Shown: piece after piece, positions 32,269 to 41,330 of the stretch
Layout: every line of letters begins with the position of its first letter
How positions within the stretch are numbered: the stretch's first letter is position 1
Assembly: GCF_009671205.1 (NCBI RefSeq)
Contig: NZ_CP045309.1
Location: 2,604,001 to 2,668,000 of the forward strand
Origin: Micromonospora terminaliae
GTDB lineage: Bacteria > Actinomycetota > Actinomycetes > Mycobacteriales > Micromonosporaceae
Reading direction: 5' to 3'
Length of the DNA stretch: 64,000 nucleotides
Notes under the pieces: model-generated
Told to the model about the DNA's origin: nothing
The model's database searches: none
The model's input: the letters and a program-made list of their open reading frames with translations, nothing else
Translations under genes and position numbers: made by a program

Positions 32269-32555
32269 CGTCGTCTCGGTCCCTTCGCGAGTGCCGCTTG
32301 CCGAGTCGACGGTATGCCGTGAAGTGGCCCATCAGCAGAGCCAATCCATGCCCTGATCGTTGGGCCAATAGCCGAGACGCCGGTCGGTGTCGTCGTCGAT
32401 GCGGTCCTCGCACCACCGCCCGCAACCGCCGGTGGGGTCGCTCGCGCCGGGTTTGAGCTGCGACGCGGCGGGAAGACACGCGCGCCGCGCGGGCCGGCCG
32501 GCCCGACGTCGCCGGGCGCACCCGTCCGGGCCGCGGCGGACCGCGAGGAGGACCG
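32269..32555. other. 287-bp divergent intergenic region
   Basis: The region lies between the nitroreductase-like gene (minus) and the H1-like gene (plus). It probably holds both promoters; GAGGAGGACCG just before 32556 is the ribosome-binding site of the latter. On the minus strand about 32332-32436 encodes a frame tail with an unusually protein-like composition (CGRWCEDRIDDDTDRRLGY, then WPNDQGMDWLC and TGA) but no start codon I can defend. Confidence 0.45.
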
Positions 32556-33137
32556 ATGGCCCAGGCGGCCACCAGACCGAGCAGCGCCAGGAAGGCCACC
32601 GGGGCCCGCAAGGCCCCGATGCCGAACAAGGCGGCGGCGAAGAAGGTCGCGACCGCCACCAAGCGGGCGACCGGGGCCACCGCCGCCAAGACTCCCGGCG
32701 AGAAGCCGACCCCGACCACCGCGCGGGTGGCGCGGAAGAAGGCCACCTCGGCCACCACCGCCACACCCACCCGCAGGCCCACCGCCAAGGCGGTCGCCGC
32801 GAAGAAGGCCACCACGGCGAAGAAGGCCCCCGCCACCAAGGCCGCCGTCAAGAAGGCGCCCGCCAGGAAGGCCGTGGCGAAGAAGGCCCCCGCCAAGAAG
32901 GCCGTGGCCAAGAAGGCGCCCGGCACCAGGAGCACGGTGAAGAAGGCCCCGGCCACGCGGACCACGGCGAAGAAGGCGCCGGCCGCCAAGGGCACGGCCC
33001 ACGCGGCCACCGTCAAGAAGGCCGCCGACCGCGCCGCCGAGGCGCGGCGGGTCGCCGCTACGCGTACGCCGGCGAGGAAGGCCACCACCATGGAGTCGTT
33101 CGGTAACCGGCGGACGGCCCGGACGAGCGGCCGGTGA
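32556..33137 (+). CDS. Histone-H1-like Lys/Ala-rich DNA-binding protein
   Basis: A 193-residue, highly basic low-complexity protein made almost wholly of Lys, Ala, Arg, Thr, Pro and Val. The centre has six KKAP units (TAKKAPATKAAVKKAPARKAVAKKAP-like spacing of 9-11 residues), as in the tails of bacterial H1-like proteins and of the actinobacterial HupS/Lsr2-type architectural proteins. There is no N-terminal HU domain, so this is a stand-alone tail. Lysines are almost all AAG. It should bind DNA without sequence preference and compact the nucleoid. Start ATG 32556 has GAGGAGG upstream. Confidence 0.85.
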   Translation: MAQAATRPSSARKATGARKAPMPNKAAAKKVATATKRATGATAAKTPGEKPTPTTARVARKKATSATTATPTRRPTAKAVAAKKATTAKKAPATKAAVKKAPARKAVAKKAPAKKAVAKKAPGTRSTVKKAPATRTTAKKAPAAKGTAHAATVKKAADRAAEARRVAATRTPARKATTMESFGNRRTARTSGR

Positions 33138-33158
33138 GCCGTCGGCGAGAATGACCGG

Positions 33159-33578
33159 GTGGCGAAACGCGGTGCCCGCCCGAGCGCGGCCGACCCGACC
33201 AGCGGGGCCTGTCCGTGCGGCTCCGGCCTGCCGTACGCGGACTGCTGCGGCCCGATCCACCGGGGCGTCTCGGCGGCGGCGACCGCCGAGGCGCTGATGC
33301 GCTCCCGCTACAGCGCCTTCGCGCTCGGCGACGCCGCGCACCTGCTGCACAGCTGGCACTCCACCACCCGGCCGCCGCGCCTGCGGCTGGACCCGGGCAC
33401 CAAGTGGACCCGGCTGGAGGTGCTCGGCACCGACCGGGGCGGGCTGTTCGACAGCGCGGGCACGGTCCGGTTCCGCGCCCACTACCGGGAGGCCGGCCGG
33501 CCCGGCACGGTGGCCGAGCACAGCCGGTTCGTCCGGGAGGACGGCCGCTGGGTCTACCTGGACGCGCTTCCCGACTGA
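33159..33578 (+). CDS. YchJ/UPF0225 family protein with SEC-C-like zinc motif
   Basis: A 139-residue protein. The N-terminal zinc-binding motif is ACPCGSGLPYADCCGPIHRG (SEC-C-type cysteines). The YchJ domain follows: AEALMRSRYSAFALGDAAHLLHSWHSTTRP, LDPGTKWTRLEVLGTDRGG and VRFRAHYREAGRPGTVAEHSRFVREDGRWVYLDA, an NTF2-like fold. The function is unknown. Start GTG 33159 lies 21 bp after the H1-like stop on the same strand. It converges with gntK; both stop codons lie in one short stem. Confidence 0.93.
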   Translation: MAKRGARPSAADPTSGACPCGSGLPYADCCGPIHRGVSAAATAEALMRSRYSAFALGDAAHLLHSWHSTTRPPRLRLDPGTKWTRLEVLGTDRGGLFDSAGTVRFRAHYREAGRPGTVAEHSRFVREDGRWVYLDALPD

Positions 33579-33598
33579 CCGGCCGGCGGCGCCGGTCA
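33576..33598. terminator. Short bidirectional stem made from two stop codons
   Basis: TGACCGGC (33576-33583) pairs with GCCGGTCA (33591-33598). The outer bases are the TGA stops of the two convergent genes. The 8-bp stem with a 7-nt loop could end both transcripts. Confidence 0.45.
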
Positions 33599-34141
33599 GG
33601 GGCGGGCGACCGCGGCGCGCACCGGCAGGCCGAGCCGGCGGACCGCGGCCCGGACCAGCTCGTCCGGCGACGCCGCCACCTCCAGCACCACACCGGACTC
33701 GTCCGGCCCCAGGTGCTCGAGGATGGCCCGCTGCGAGTCGAGCAGGCTGGCCGGCATGTAGTGCCCGACCCGCCGGTCCAGCCGGTCCCGGATCAGCTCG
33801 GCCGCCCCGTCCAGGTGCAGGAACTCCACGTGGGCGGGCCCCTGCCGCAGCACGTCCCGGTACGCGCGCTTCAACGCCGAGCAGGTCAGCACGGTGGACA
33901 CCCCCTCGGCGTGCCGGTCGGCCATCCACCCGGCCAGGGCGCGCAGCCACGGCCAGCGGTCCGCGTCGTCGAGCGGGACGCCGGCCCGCATCCGGGCCAC
34001 GTTGGCCGCCGAGTGGAACTCGTCGGCCTCGGCGAACCGCAGGCCGGTCAGCTCGCTGATCCCCCGGGCCACCGTCGTCTTGCCCGCCCCGGACACGCCC
34101 ATCACCACGACGTGCCGGGTGGGCGGCCGGTCACCAGTCAT
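33596..34141 (-). CDS. gntK: Gluconokinase
   Basis: A 181-residue P-loop kinase that phosphorylates D-gluconate to 6-phosphogluconate. The Walker A motif is [12 protein letters not shown] (residues about 14-24), then [30 protein letters not shown] (the GntK substrate region), [13 protein letters not shown] and [29 protein letters not shown]. It is the last gene of the sugar-acid cluster, overlapping the end of manD by 11 bp. This suggests gluconate is also delivered by the shared transport or dehydratase system. Confidence 0.95.
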   Translation of the reverse strand: MTGDRPPTRHVVVMGVSGAGKTTVARGISELTGLRFAEADEFHSAANVARMRAGVPLDDADRWPWLRALAGWMADRHAEGVSTVLTCSALKRAYRDVLRQGPAHVEFLHLDGAAELIRDRLDRRVGHYMPASLLDSQRAILEHLGPDESGVVLEVAASPDELVRAAVRRLGLPVRAAVARP

Positions 34142-35360
34142 GGACGGTGCCGTCCTTGAGCCGGTTGAACGGCAGGTACGCCGGCTGGTACGGGAACCGG
34201 GCCGCCGCCTCGTCGTCCAGCTCCACGCCGAGGCCGGGCTGGTCGCCCGGGTGCAGGTACCCGTCGGCGAAGGTGAACGACTGCCGGAACACCTCGTTGG
34301 TGAGCGGGCCGTGCTGCATGTACTCCTGGATGCCGAAGTTGTGGATGGCCAGGTCCAGGTGGAGCGCGGCGGCCATGCCGACCGGCGAGATGTCGGTCGG
34401 GCCGTGGATGCCGGACTTGATCTGGTACTGGGCGGCGTAGTCGAGCAGCTTCCGCATCGCGGTGATGCCCCCGGTGTGGGTGACCGCGGACCGGACGTAG
34501 TCGATCAGCTGTTCCCGGATGAGCGTCTGGTAGTCCCACACCGTGTTGAAGACCTCGCCGATGGCCAGCGGGGTGGTGGTGTGCTGGCGGACCAGCCGCA
34601 GCGCCTCCTGGTTCTCCGCCGGGGTGCAGTCCTCCAGCCAGAACAGGTCGTACGGTTCGAGCGCCTTGCCGAGCTTCGCGGCCTGGATGGGGGTCATCCG
34701 GTGGTGGCCGTCGTGCAGCAGCGGCAGCTCGGGGCCGAACTCGTTGCGAACCGCCTCGAACACGGCGGGCAGGTGGCGCAGGTACGCGCGGGTGTCCCAG
34801 TCCTCCTCGGCGGGCAGCGGGATGCGCTGGGCGGGCTCGTAGTCGTACCGCTTGCCGTCGACGCTGGGCTGGGCGGCGACGCCGTACACGGCGTTGATCC
34901 CGGGCACCGCGGTCTGCACCCGGATCGACCGGTAGCCCTGCTCCAGGTGCGCGCGGATGGAGTCGAACAGCTCGGGCAGGTCCCGGCCGGACGCGTGCCC
35001 GTACGCCATGATCCCGGTCCGGGACGCGCCGCCGAGGAGCTGGTAGAGCGGCATCCCGGCGGCCTTGGCCTTGATGTCCCAGAGCGCCACGTCGACGGCC
35101 GCGATGGCCGCCATGGTCACCGGCCCGCGCCGCCAGTACGCCGACCGGTACAGGAACTGCCAGGTGTCCTCGATGCGGTGCGGGTCCCGCCCGATCAGCA
35201 ACGGGACGACGTGGTCGGCCAGGTAGGACGCGACCGACAGCTCCCGGCCGTTGAGGGTGCCGTCGCCGAGCCCGGTGTGCCCCTCGTCGGTGGTGATCCG
35301 GAGGGTGACGAAGTTGCGGTCGGGGCTGGAGACGATCACGTCCGCTGCGACGATCTTCAC
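34131..35360 (-). CDS. manD: D-mannonate dehydratase (enolase superfamily)
   Basis: A 409-residue mandelate-racemase/enolase-superfamily dehydratase of the ManD/RspA subgroup, converting mannonate to 2-keto-3-deoxygluconate. Catalytic and metal residues are in [11 protein letters not shown] (Asp, His), [16 protein letters not shown] (Glu), AIGEVFN (Glu), and [31 protein letters not shown] (His, Asp, Glu). [13 protein letters not shown] is the N-terminal capping domain. Some members of this subgroup also or only dehydrate gluconate, so the exact acid is not certain. It lies between the KDG kinase and gntK genes, all on the minus strand. Confidence 0.93.
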   Translation of the reverse strand: MKIVAADVIVSSPDRNFVTLRITTDEGHTGLGDGTLNGRELSVASYLADHVVPLLIGRDPHRIEDTWQFLYRSAYWRRGPVTMAAIAAVDVALWDIKAKAAGMPLYQLLGGASRTGIMAYGHASGRDLPELFDSIRAHLEQGYRSIRVQTAVPGINAVYGVAAQPSVDGKRYDYEPAQRIPLPAEEDWDTRAYLRHLPAVFEAVRNEFGPELPLLHDGHHRMTPIQAAKLGKALEPYDLFWLEDCTPAENQEALRLVRQHTTTPLAIGEVFNTVWDYQTLIREQLIDYVRSAVTHTGGITAMRKLLDYAAQYQIKSGIHGPTDISPVGMAAALHLDLAIHNFGIQEYMQHGPLTNEVFRQSFTFADGYLHPGDQPGLGVELDDEAAARFPYQPAYLPFNRLKDGTVHDW

Positions 35361-35400
35361 GCGGATGCCTTTCTCGGGGTGGGTCAGCTCTCGGGGTGGG

Positions 35401-36354
35401 TCAGCGAAGGGTGTCGCCGGGTTGCCGGGAGTCCAGGAGGGACAGCTCGTCCCGGCGCGGCAGCGTCTCCCAGTCGCCGTGTCCGGCGACGGCGAAGGCG
35501 CCCAGGGTCACGGCGCGACGCAGCCGCCCGGCCAGGTCCAGCCCGTCCAGGTGGCCGGAGAGGTAGCCGGCCGTGAAGGCGTCCCCCGCCCCGACGGTGT
35601 CGACCGCCGTCACGGGCAGCGCCGCCGCGTCCCGGCGGCCGTCGGCGGTGTACGCCCGGGCGCCCTCACCGCCGCGCTTCACGAGCACGGTCGACACGCC
35701 CCGGGCCAGCAGCCCGGTCACCAGGGTCTCCTCGTCCGCGCCCGGCGCCCCGACCAGGTCCAGTTCGTCGTCCGAGGCGACCACGACCGAGGCGTGCCCG
35801 GCGAGCGGAGTGAGCACGGCCCGCGCGGCGTCCCGGGACCACAGCTTCGACCGGTGGTTGACGTCCAGGCAGACCAGCGTCCCGGCCCGGGCCGCGGTCT
35901 CGGCCGCCCAGCCGGCGGCCTCCCGGGCGCCCGCGGAGAGCGCCGGGGTGATCCCGGTGAGGTGCAGCACCCGGGCGCCGGCCGCCAGGGCCGGCCGCAG
36001 GTCGTCGACGCCCAGCGCCGACCCGGCCGAGCCGGCCCGCTGGTAGAGCACCCGGGTCAGGTCGGCGGTGCGCCGCTCCAGGAACATGAGCCCGGCGGGG
36101 CGCCCGGGGTCGCGGACCACGTGCGTCACGTCGACGCCCTCGGCGCGGAGCTGGCGCAGCAGGAAGGTGCCCAGCTCGTCGTCGCTGACCCGGCCGGCGA
36201 AGGCCGCCCGGTGGCCGAGCCGGGCCAGGCCGATCGCCACGTTGGCCTCGGCCCCGGCCAGGTGCGGGGTGAGCGCGCCACCGGCCGTGAGCGGCCCGGC
36301 CGACCGCAGCGACACCAGGGCCTCGCCGAAGGTGAGGAGGTCGGGGCCGCTCAT
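35401..36354 (-). CDS. kdgK: 2-dehydro-3-deoxygluconokinase (PfkB family)
   Basis: A 317-residue ribokinase-fold sugar kinase. The N-terminal [17 protein letters not shown] and [24 protein letters not shown] bind the sugar. The C-terminal PfkB signature [21 protein letters not shown] has the catalytic Asp and the anion hole. LKRGGEGA-like [13 protein letters not shown] and [12 protein letters not shown] are typical. It should make KDPG (or its galacto epimer) from the products of the two dehydratases encoded beside it. Its ATG overlaps the aldolase stop by 4 bp. Confidence 0.92.
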   Translation of the reverse strand: MSGPDLLTFGEALVSLRSAGPLTAGGALTPHLAGAEANVAIGLARLGHRAAFAGRVSDDELGTFLLRQLRAEGVDVTHVVRDPGRPAGLMFLERRTADLTRVLYQRAGSAGSALGVDDLRPALAAGARVLHLTGITPALSAGAREAAGWAAETAARAGTLVCLDVNHRSKLWSRDAARAVLTPLAGHASVVVASDDELDLVGAPGADEETLVTGLLARGVSTVLVKRGGEGARAYTADGRRDAAALPVTAVDTVGAGDAFTAGYLSGHLDGLDLAGRLRRAVTLGAFAVAGHGDWETLPRRDELSLLDSRQPGDTLR

Positions 36355-36974
36355 GCGACGGCGGCGAGGTAGGCGCGGGCCCGCTCGCGCAGGGCGTCGA
36401 GGTCGCCGCCGGAGGCGGCGTCGCCGACCAGCGGGCCGCCGACGCCCACGGCGATCGCCCCGGCGGCGAGGTAGCCGGGCAGCTCGGCCAGCCCCACCCC
36501 GCCGACCGCGACGAACGGGATGTCCGGGAACGGGTCGCGCAGCGCCTTCAGGTACGCGGGCCCGCCCAGGGAGGCCGGGAAGAGCTTCACGGCGGCGGCG
36601 CCCGCCCGCACGGCCGCGTACGCCTCGGTCGGGGTGAGCGCCCCGGCGGCCACGGGCAGCCCGCGGCGGGCCGCCTCGCCGATCGAGTCGACGACGGCCG
36701 GGGTGACGACGAACTGCGCGCCGGCCGCGGCCGCGTCGGCCACGGCGGCCGGGGTGAGCACGGTGCCCGCGCCGACCAGGGAGCCGGGCGGGGCGGCGGC
36801 CCGGATCGCGGCGATGGCGTCCAGCGCGCCGGGCGTGGTCAGGGCCACCTCGACCACGCGGACGCCCTCGGCGAGCAGGGCGGTGCCCGCGGCGATGGCG
36901 GCGGTCGGGTCGGTGCCGCGGATGACCGCCAGCAGGCGGGTGGCGGCGAGTTCGGCGGTGAGGTCGAAGGTCAT
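36351..36974 (-). CDS. eda: 2-keto-3-deoxy-6-phospho-gluconate/galactonate aldolase
   Basis: A 207-residue class I aldolase splitting KDPG (and probably KDPGal) to pyruvate and glyceraldehyde-3-phosphate. Motifs are LLAVIRGTDPTAA (Arg), VRVVEVALTTPGA (Glu, Thr), GAGTVLTPAAVADAAAAGAQFVVTP and AVKLFPASLGG, whose Lys forms the Schiff base. The end is PFVAVGGVGLAELPGYLAAGAIAVGVGG. I use ATG 36974; an in-frame ATG at 36983 would overlap the upstream dgoD by 7 bp. It overlaps kdgK by 4 bp, so the two steps are coupled in translation. Confidence 0.92.
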   Translation of the reverse strand: MTFDLTAELAATRLLAVIRGTDPTAAIAAGTALLAEGVRVVEVALTTPGALDAIAAIRAAAPPGSLVGAGTVLTPAAVADAAAAGAQFVVTPAVVDSIGEAARRGLPVAAGALTPTEAYAAVRAGAAAVKLFPASLGGPAYLKALRDPFPDIPFVAVGGVGLAELPGYLAAGAIAVGVGGPLVGDAASGGDLDALRERARAYLAAVA

Positions 36975-36976
36975 GG

Positions 36977-38125
36977 TCACCATTCCGCGTAGGAGCCGTC
37001 CCGGTGCCGCCACATGGGGCTGCGCCAGGCGTGGCCGCGCCGGTCGGCGGCGCGTACCGCCGCCTCGTCGATCTCGATGCCCAGGCCGGGCGCCGTGAGC
37101 CGCTCGACGTAACCGTCCACGAAGGTCAGCGGCGTCTTGTCGAGGCAGTAGTCGAGCACCTCGGCGCCGAGGTTGTAGTGGATGCCGATGCTCTGCTCCT
37201 GGATCAGGTAGTTCGGCGTGGCGAAGCCGACCTGCAGGCAGGCCGCGAGGGCGATCGGGCCGAGCGGGCAGTGCGGGGCGAGCTGGACGTCGTACACCTC
37301 GGCCAGCGCCGCGATCTTGCGGACCTCGGTGATGCCGCCGGCGTGCGAGAGGTCCGGCTGGGCGACCGCGATGCCGGCCTGGAGGACGGGCAGGAACTCC
37401 TGCCGGCTGTAGAGCCGCTCCCCCGTGGACACCGGCGTGGTGGTGGAGCGGACGAACTCGCCGATGAGGTGCGAGTTCTCCGGCACCACCGGCTCCTCCA
37501 GGAAGAACGGCCGGTAGGGCTCCAGCAGCGGGGCGACCCGGCGGGCGCTGGCCAGGCTGAAGCGGCCGTGGAAGTCGACCGCCACGTCCCGGTGGTCGCC
37601 CAGCACCTCGCGGGCGGCGGCCACCCGCTGGACCACGCCGTCGAGTTCGGCCACCGAGGCCACCGCGCTCATCCGGCCGGCGGCGTTCATCTTGACCGCG
37701 GTCAGGCCCGTGTCGAGGGCGGCGCCGATCTGGTCGCGGACCTCGCCGGGCTCGTCGCCGCCGACCCAGCCGTAGACCCGGATCCGGTCCCGGACCGGGC
37801 CGCCGAGCAGCTGGTGCACGGGGGCACCCCAGTGCTTGCCGGCGATGTCCCACAGGGCCTGGTCGAGGCCGGCCACGGCGCTGGCCAGGATCGGCCCGCC
37901 CCGGTAGAACGACCCCTTGGTGAGCACCTGCCAGTGGTCCTCGATGCGCAGCGCGTCCCGGCCGATCAGCAGCTCGGCGAGCTGGTCGACGGCGGCGCGG
38001 ACGGTCTCGGAGCGCCCCTCGCAGGTGGCCTCGCCCCAGCCGACGATCCCGGACTCGGTCTCCACCCGAACGAAGAGCCAGCGGGGCGCGACCAGGAAGG
38101 TCTCGATGCGCGCGATGGTGGTCAC
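36977..38125 (-). CDS. dgoD: D-galactonate dehydratase
   Basis: A 382-residue enolase-superfamily dehydratase that turns D-galactonate into 2-keto-3-deoxygalactonate. It matches E. coli DgoD along its length: PRWLFVRVETESGIVGWGE, FYRGGPILASAVAGLDQALWDIAGK, VYGWVGGDEP, VDFHGRFSLASARR (Asp, His), PFFLEEPVVPEN (Glu), TGERLYSRQEF (Glu), QPDLSHAGGITEVRKIA, APHCPLGPIALAACLQV (His), and QSIGIHYN, ending PMWRHRDGSYAEW. It is the first enzyme gene after the ABC permeases (5-bp gap), so it is probably the main catabolic step of the locus. Confidence 0.95.
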   Translation of the reverse strand: MTTIARIETFLVAPRWLFVRVETESGIVGWGEATCEGRSETVRAAVDQLAELLIGRDALRIEDHWQVLTKGSFYRGGPILASAVAGLDQALWDIAGKHWGAPVHQLLGGPVRDRIRVYGWVGGDEPGEVRDQIGAALDTGLTAVKMNAAGRMSAVASVAELDGVVQRVAAAREVLGDHRDVAVDFHGRFSLASARRVAPLLEPYRPFFLEEPVVPENSHLIGEFVRSTTTPVSTGERLYSRQEFLPVLQAGIAVAQPDLSHAGGITEVRKIAALAEVYDVQLAPHCPLGPIALAACLQVGFATPNYLIQEQSIGIHYNLGAEVLDYCLDKTPLTFVDGYVERLTAPGLGIEIDEAAVRAADRRGHAWRSPMWRHRDGSYAEW

Positions 38126-38130
38126 GGTGC

Positions 38131-38946
38131 TCAGCCCTTCGTCGCGCCGGCGGTCAGGCCGGAGACCACGTACTTCTGCACGAACAGGGCGATCACCATG
38201 ATCGGCAGGGTCACCACGGTGGCCGCCGCCATGAGGCCGCCCCAGTCGATGCTGGCGTACCCGACGAAGTCGAAGATCGCCACCGGGAGCGTCTTGGTGT
38301 CCGCGCCGGAGAGGACCAGGGCGAACATGAAGTTGTTCCAGGAGAAGATGAAGGACAGGATGCCCGCCGTGGCGATGCCCGGCACGGACAGCGGCAGGGT
38401 GATCCGGCGGAACGCGCCGATGTGGGTGAGGCCGTCGACGAGCGCCGCCTCCTCCAGCTCCTCCGGCAGGCCGTCGAAGAAGCCCATCATGATGTAGACG
38501 ATCAACGGCAGTGAGACGAACATGTGGCTGAGGATCAGCACCGTGAAGCCGCCGACCAGCTGCAGGTTCGAGAAGACGTAGTACCAGGGCACCAGCAGCG
38601 AGACGCCGGGGATGACCCGGGCCATCAGCACCACGAGGGCCGACTTCTTCATGTTGAACCGGCTCATCGAGTACGCGGCCGGCACGCCGAGGATCAGCGA
38701 CAGCACGGTCGCGGCGAACGCCACCCAGAGGCTGTTGCCGATGAACGAGACGTAGTGCGACTGCTTGAGCACGGTCGCGTAGTTGTCCAGGGTGGGCGAG
38801 AAGGCCAGCGCCTTGCCGGTGTCGTAGATGTCGACGTTGGTCTTGAACGACGCCGCGATCATCCAGAGCAGCGGCGTGACCAGCGAGAGCACCACGACGA
38901 CGAGCGCGACCACCCGGAACACCCGGTACGCGGGACTGGCCTTCAT
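38131..38946 (-). CDS. Carbohydrate ABC transporter permease (MalG-like)
   Basis: A 271-residue inner-membrane permease with six helices. The N-terminal helix is VVALVVVVLSLVTPLLWMIAASFK. The EAA loop that contacts the ATPase is EELEEAALVDGLTHIGAFRRITLPLSVPG. Length and PRVIPG-like ARVIPGVSLLVPWY fit the CUT1 family. It overlaps the upstream permease gene by 4 bp (ATGA). AAGGAGG precedes its ATG 38946. No ATPase gene lies in the locus, so a shared MsiK-type ATPase elsewhere is likely (inference from actinobacterial CUT1 systems). Confidence 0.95.
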   Translation of the reverse strand: MKASPAYRVFRVVALVVVVLSLVTPLLWMIAASFKTNVDIYDTGKALAFSPTLDNYATVLKQSHYVSFIGNSLWVAFAATVLSLILGVPAAYSMSRFNMKKSALVVLMARVIPGVSLLVPWYYVFSNLQLVGGFTVLILSHMFVSLPLIVYIMMGFFDGLPEELEEAALVDGLTHIGAFRRITLPLSVPGIATAGILSFIFSWNNFMFALVLSGADTKTLPVAIFDFVGYASIDWGGLMAAATVVTLPIMVIALFVQKYVVSGLTAGATKG

Positions 38947-39890
38947 CGCTTGGCCTCCTTGCGCCGCGCGGTCAGGGCCCACATCGACCCGATGATGATC
39001 AGGAAGAAGAGGATGAGGACGGTGGAGGAGACGCCGTACTCGTTGTAGTCGAAGCTCAGCCCGTAGGCGTACACGTTGAGGGTCTCCACCTCGTGGAAGG
39101 AGCCGCCGCCGCGACCCTTGGTGGCGTAGAGGATGTCGAACGTCTTCAGCGCGTCGATGCCGCGCAGCAGGATCGCGACGATCACCGTGGGCATGAGCAG
39201 CGGCAGGGTGACGTGCCGGAACCGCTGCCAGCTGCTGGCGCCGTCGATCCGGGCCGCCTCCTGCGGCTCCTCGGACAGCGAGGTCAGCCCGGCGAGCAGG
39301 ATCAGCACCACCATGGGCGTCCACTGCCACACGTCGATGAAGATCGTGGTGGGCAGCGCGGAGTGCTGGCCGGCGAGCCACGGCTGCGGGCCGATGCCGA
39401 CCCAGCCGAGCACCTGGTTGGCCAGGCCGATGTTCGGGTCGAAGATGAGCCGCCACATCATGCCGACCGCGACCGGGGTGGCGACCAGCGGCATGAGGAT
39501 GGCGACCCGGACCCACTTCTGGCCCTTGAACGGCCGCCACAGCAGCAGCGCGACGGCCATCCCGAGGACGACCTCGAACAGCAGCGCGACGACGGTGAAG
39601 GCGGCGGTCCGGCCGACGGCCGGCCAGAACCGGTCGGTGTCCGACAGCACGTCGAGGTAGTTCTGGAAGCCCACGAACTCGCTCTCGGCGCGGACGGAGC
39701 CCTCGGCGTCGGTGAGGCTGAGCCAGGCGGTCCAGCCCAGCGGAATCACGATCAGGGCGGCGACGAAGACCATCGCGGGCGCGGCGAACAGCCACTTGCG
39801 GTGGTCGTTGGCCCAGCGCGCCCAGCCGGGCGTGTCGGGCATGACGCCCGCGCCGCCGGGCGCGCGGCGGGGGGTGGTGACGGTAGCCAT
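38943..39890 (-). CDS. Carbohydrate ABC transporter permease (MalF-like)
   Basis: A 315-residue permease of the CUT1 type. The N-terminal cytoplasmic leader is followed by helix FAAPAMVFVAALIVIPLGWTAWLSL, then DAEGSVRAESEFVGFQNYLDVL, the core helices and the EAA loop EEPQEAARIDGASSWQRFRHVTLPLLMP. It ends in MWALTARRKEAKR and overlaps the MalG-like gene by 4 bp. The start ATG 39890 follows GGAGAT. It is 74 bp downstream of the binding-protein gene, in the same operon. Confidence 0.95.
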   Translation of the reverse strand: MATVTTPRRAPGGAGVMPDTPGWARWANDHRKWLFAAPAMVFVAALIVIPLGWTAWLSLTDAEGSVRAESEFVGFQNYLDVLSDTDRFWPAVGRTAAFTVVALLFEVVLGMAVALLLWRPFKGQKWVRVAILMPLVATPVAVGMMWRLIFDPNIGLANQVLGWVGIGPQPWLAGQHSALPTTIFIDVWQWTPMVVLILLAGLTSLSEEPQEAARIDGASSWQRFRHVTLPLLMPTVIVAILLRGIDALKTFDILYATKGRGGGSFHEVETLNVYAYGLSFDYNEYGVSSTVLILFFLIIIGSMWALTARRKEAKR

Positions 39891-39964
39891 GAGATCTCCG
39901 GGGTGGGCGGACCGACAGTGGTACGCGGGTGGCGGGGCGAGCCGCCCCGCCACCCGCGCGCGTG

Positions 39965-41254
39965 CTACTTGGCCTCGTCGTCCAGGAACTTCTGGAAGGC
40001 CTCGTTGGCGGTGTCGGCGGCGGCCGCCGGGTCCTTGCCGGTGATCGCGTCGACGATCGGCTGGCCGACGAGCTCGCGGGCCTGGCCGACCTTCACGACC
40101 ACGGGCCGGTCGTGGGCGACGCCGCCCTGCGTGCTGGCGTTGATGGCCTCGACCAGGTCCTTCGGGTAGTTCGCGGTGCCCTCCGGGTTCGCCCAGACCG
40201 AGGTGCGCGCGCTCGGCACGCCGGCCTTCTGCTGGGCGAGGGTCTGCTCCTTGCCGGTCGCCCACTCGACGAACTTCCAGGCGTTGCTCTTGTTCTTCGA
40301 GGCGTCGTTGACGCCCAGCGCCCACGACGGGATGTTGTACGGCTTGGAGCCGGCCGGGCCCGCCGGGAACGGCGCGAAGCCGACGGTGTCGGACACCTTG
40401 GACTTGGCCGGGTCGGTGGCGTTCTTGTAGAGCGAGTTGGCCTCGGTGTAGAAGGCGGCCTTGCCCTGGGTGAAGATGGCCATCGCCTCGGGCCAGCTCA
40501 TGTCGGTGCTGACGTTGGCCGGGCCGGAGTCCTTGATGAGCCCGCCGTAGAAGGCGTACGCCTGCTTGGCGGCGTCGCTGTTGACGGTCGCCTTGCCGCT
40601 GCCGTCGACGAAGTCACCGCCGAAGCTGTAGAGGAAGCTGGAGAACTGGGTGACCGCCGGCGACTTGCCGGTGCGGGCCACGAAGCCCGCGGTGCCCGGG
40701 ACGGTGGCCTTGATCTTCGCGGCCGCGGTCTTCAGCTCGTCGAGCGTCTTCGGCGGGGCGCTCAGGCCGGCCTTGGCGAGCAGGTCCTTGCGGTAGTACA
40801 GGACCTCCTGCTCGGTGATGATCGGGACGCCCACCGGCTTGTCCTTGTAGGTGGTGGCCTCGACCGGGCCGGACTGGAAGTCGGAGTAGTCCCAGTCCTT
40901 GCTGGACTTGACGTGGTCGGAGAGGTCCGCCAGGTACTTGTTCTTGGCGAAGAGCTTCCCCTCCTGGAGGGGCCGGTACATCATCACGTCGAGGTCGGAC
41001 GAGCCGGCGTTGAGCTTCACGTTGTACTGGTCGGAGAGCTGGTCCTCGCCGAGCTGGGTGATCTCGACCTTGAGCCCGGTCTGCTTCTCGAACTCGGGCA
41101 GGGCCGCCTTGATGTTCTCCGTCCAGACGTGGTTCGCCAGGGTCACGCGCACCGTCTTGGACGCGCCGCTGTCGTCGCCACCGCCGCCGCAGGCGGCCAG
41201 GCCCATGGCGGCGACCACGGCCAGAGACGTACCGAATATCGATCGACGTCGCAC
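39965..41254 (-). CDS. Sugar-acid ABC transporter lipoprotein binding subunit
   Basis: A 429-residue CUT1-type solute-binding lipoprotein. Residues 1-22 are a lipoprotein signal (RRRSIFGTSLAVVAAMGLAAC, lipobox LAAC with Cys22), then a Gly/Asp/Ser linker and the binding protein (TVRVTLANHVWTENIKAALPEFEKQTGLKVEI). GTG 41254 is chosen because AAGGAGAG is 5-12 bases upstream and it gives a correct signal peptide; the frame open beyond it is not needed. The ligand is probably a hexonate given the enzyme genes downstream. Transcription likely starts near 41324 from a promoter that overlaps the divergent regulator promoter. Confidence 0.94.
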   Translation of the reverse strand: MRRRSIFGTSLAVVAAMGLAACGGGGDDSGASKTVRVTLANHVWTENIKAALPEFEKQTGLKVEITQLGEDQLSDQYNVKLNAGSSDLDVMMYRPLQEGKLFAKNKYLADLSDHVKSSKDWDYSDFQSGPVEATTYKDKPVGVPIITEQEVLYYRKDLLAKAGLSAPPKTLDELKTAAAKIKATVPGTAGFVARTGKSPAVTQFSSFLYSFGGDFVDGSGKATVNSDAAKQAYAFYGGLIKDSGPANVSTDMSWPEAMAIFTQGKAAFYTEANSLYKNATDPAKSKVSDTVGFAPFPAGPAGSKPYNIPSWALGVNDASKNKSNAWKFVEWATGKEQTLAQQKAGVPSARTSVWANPEGTANYPKDLVEAINASTQGGVAHDRPVVVKVGQARELVGQPIVDAITGKDPAAAADTANEAFQKFLDDEAK

Positions 41255-41330
41255 GTCTTCTCTCCTTTTCTCGTGGTCGCCGCCCCGGGGGAAGAGCGCC
41301 ACAACGCTGTAACGTCCGCTTAACCACGGG

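Noticed and set aside
32650..33000. Regular repeats resembling a CRISPR array
   Set aside because: The periodicity comes from Lys-Lys-Ala-Pro codons in a translated gene; units are 24-33 bp, degenerate and without unique spacers.
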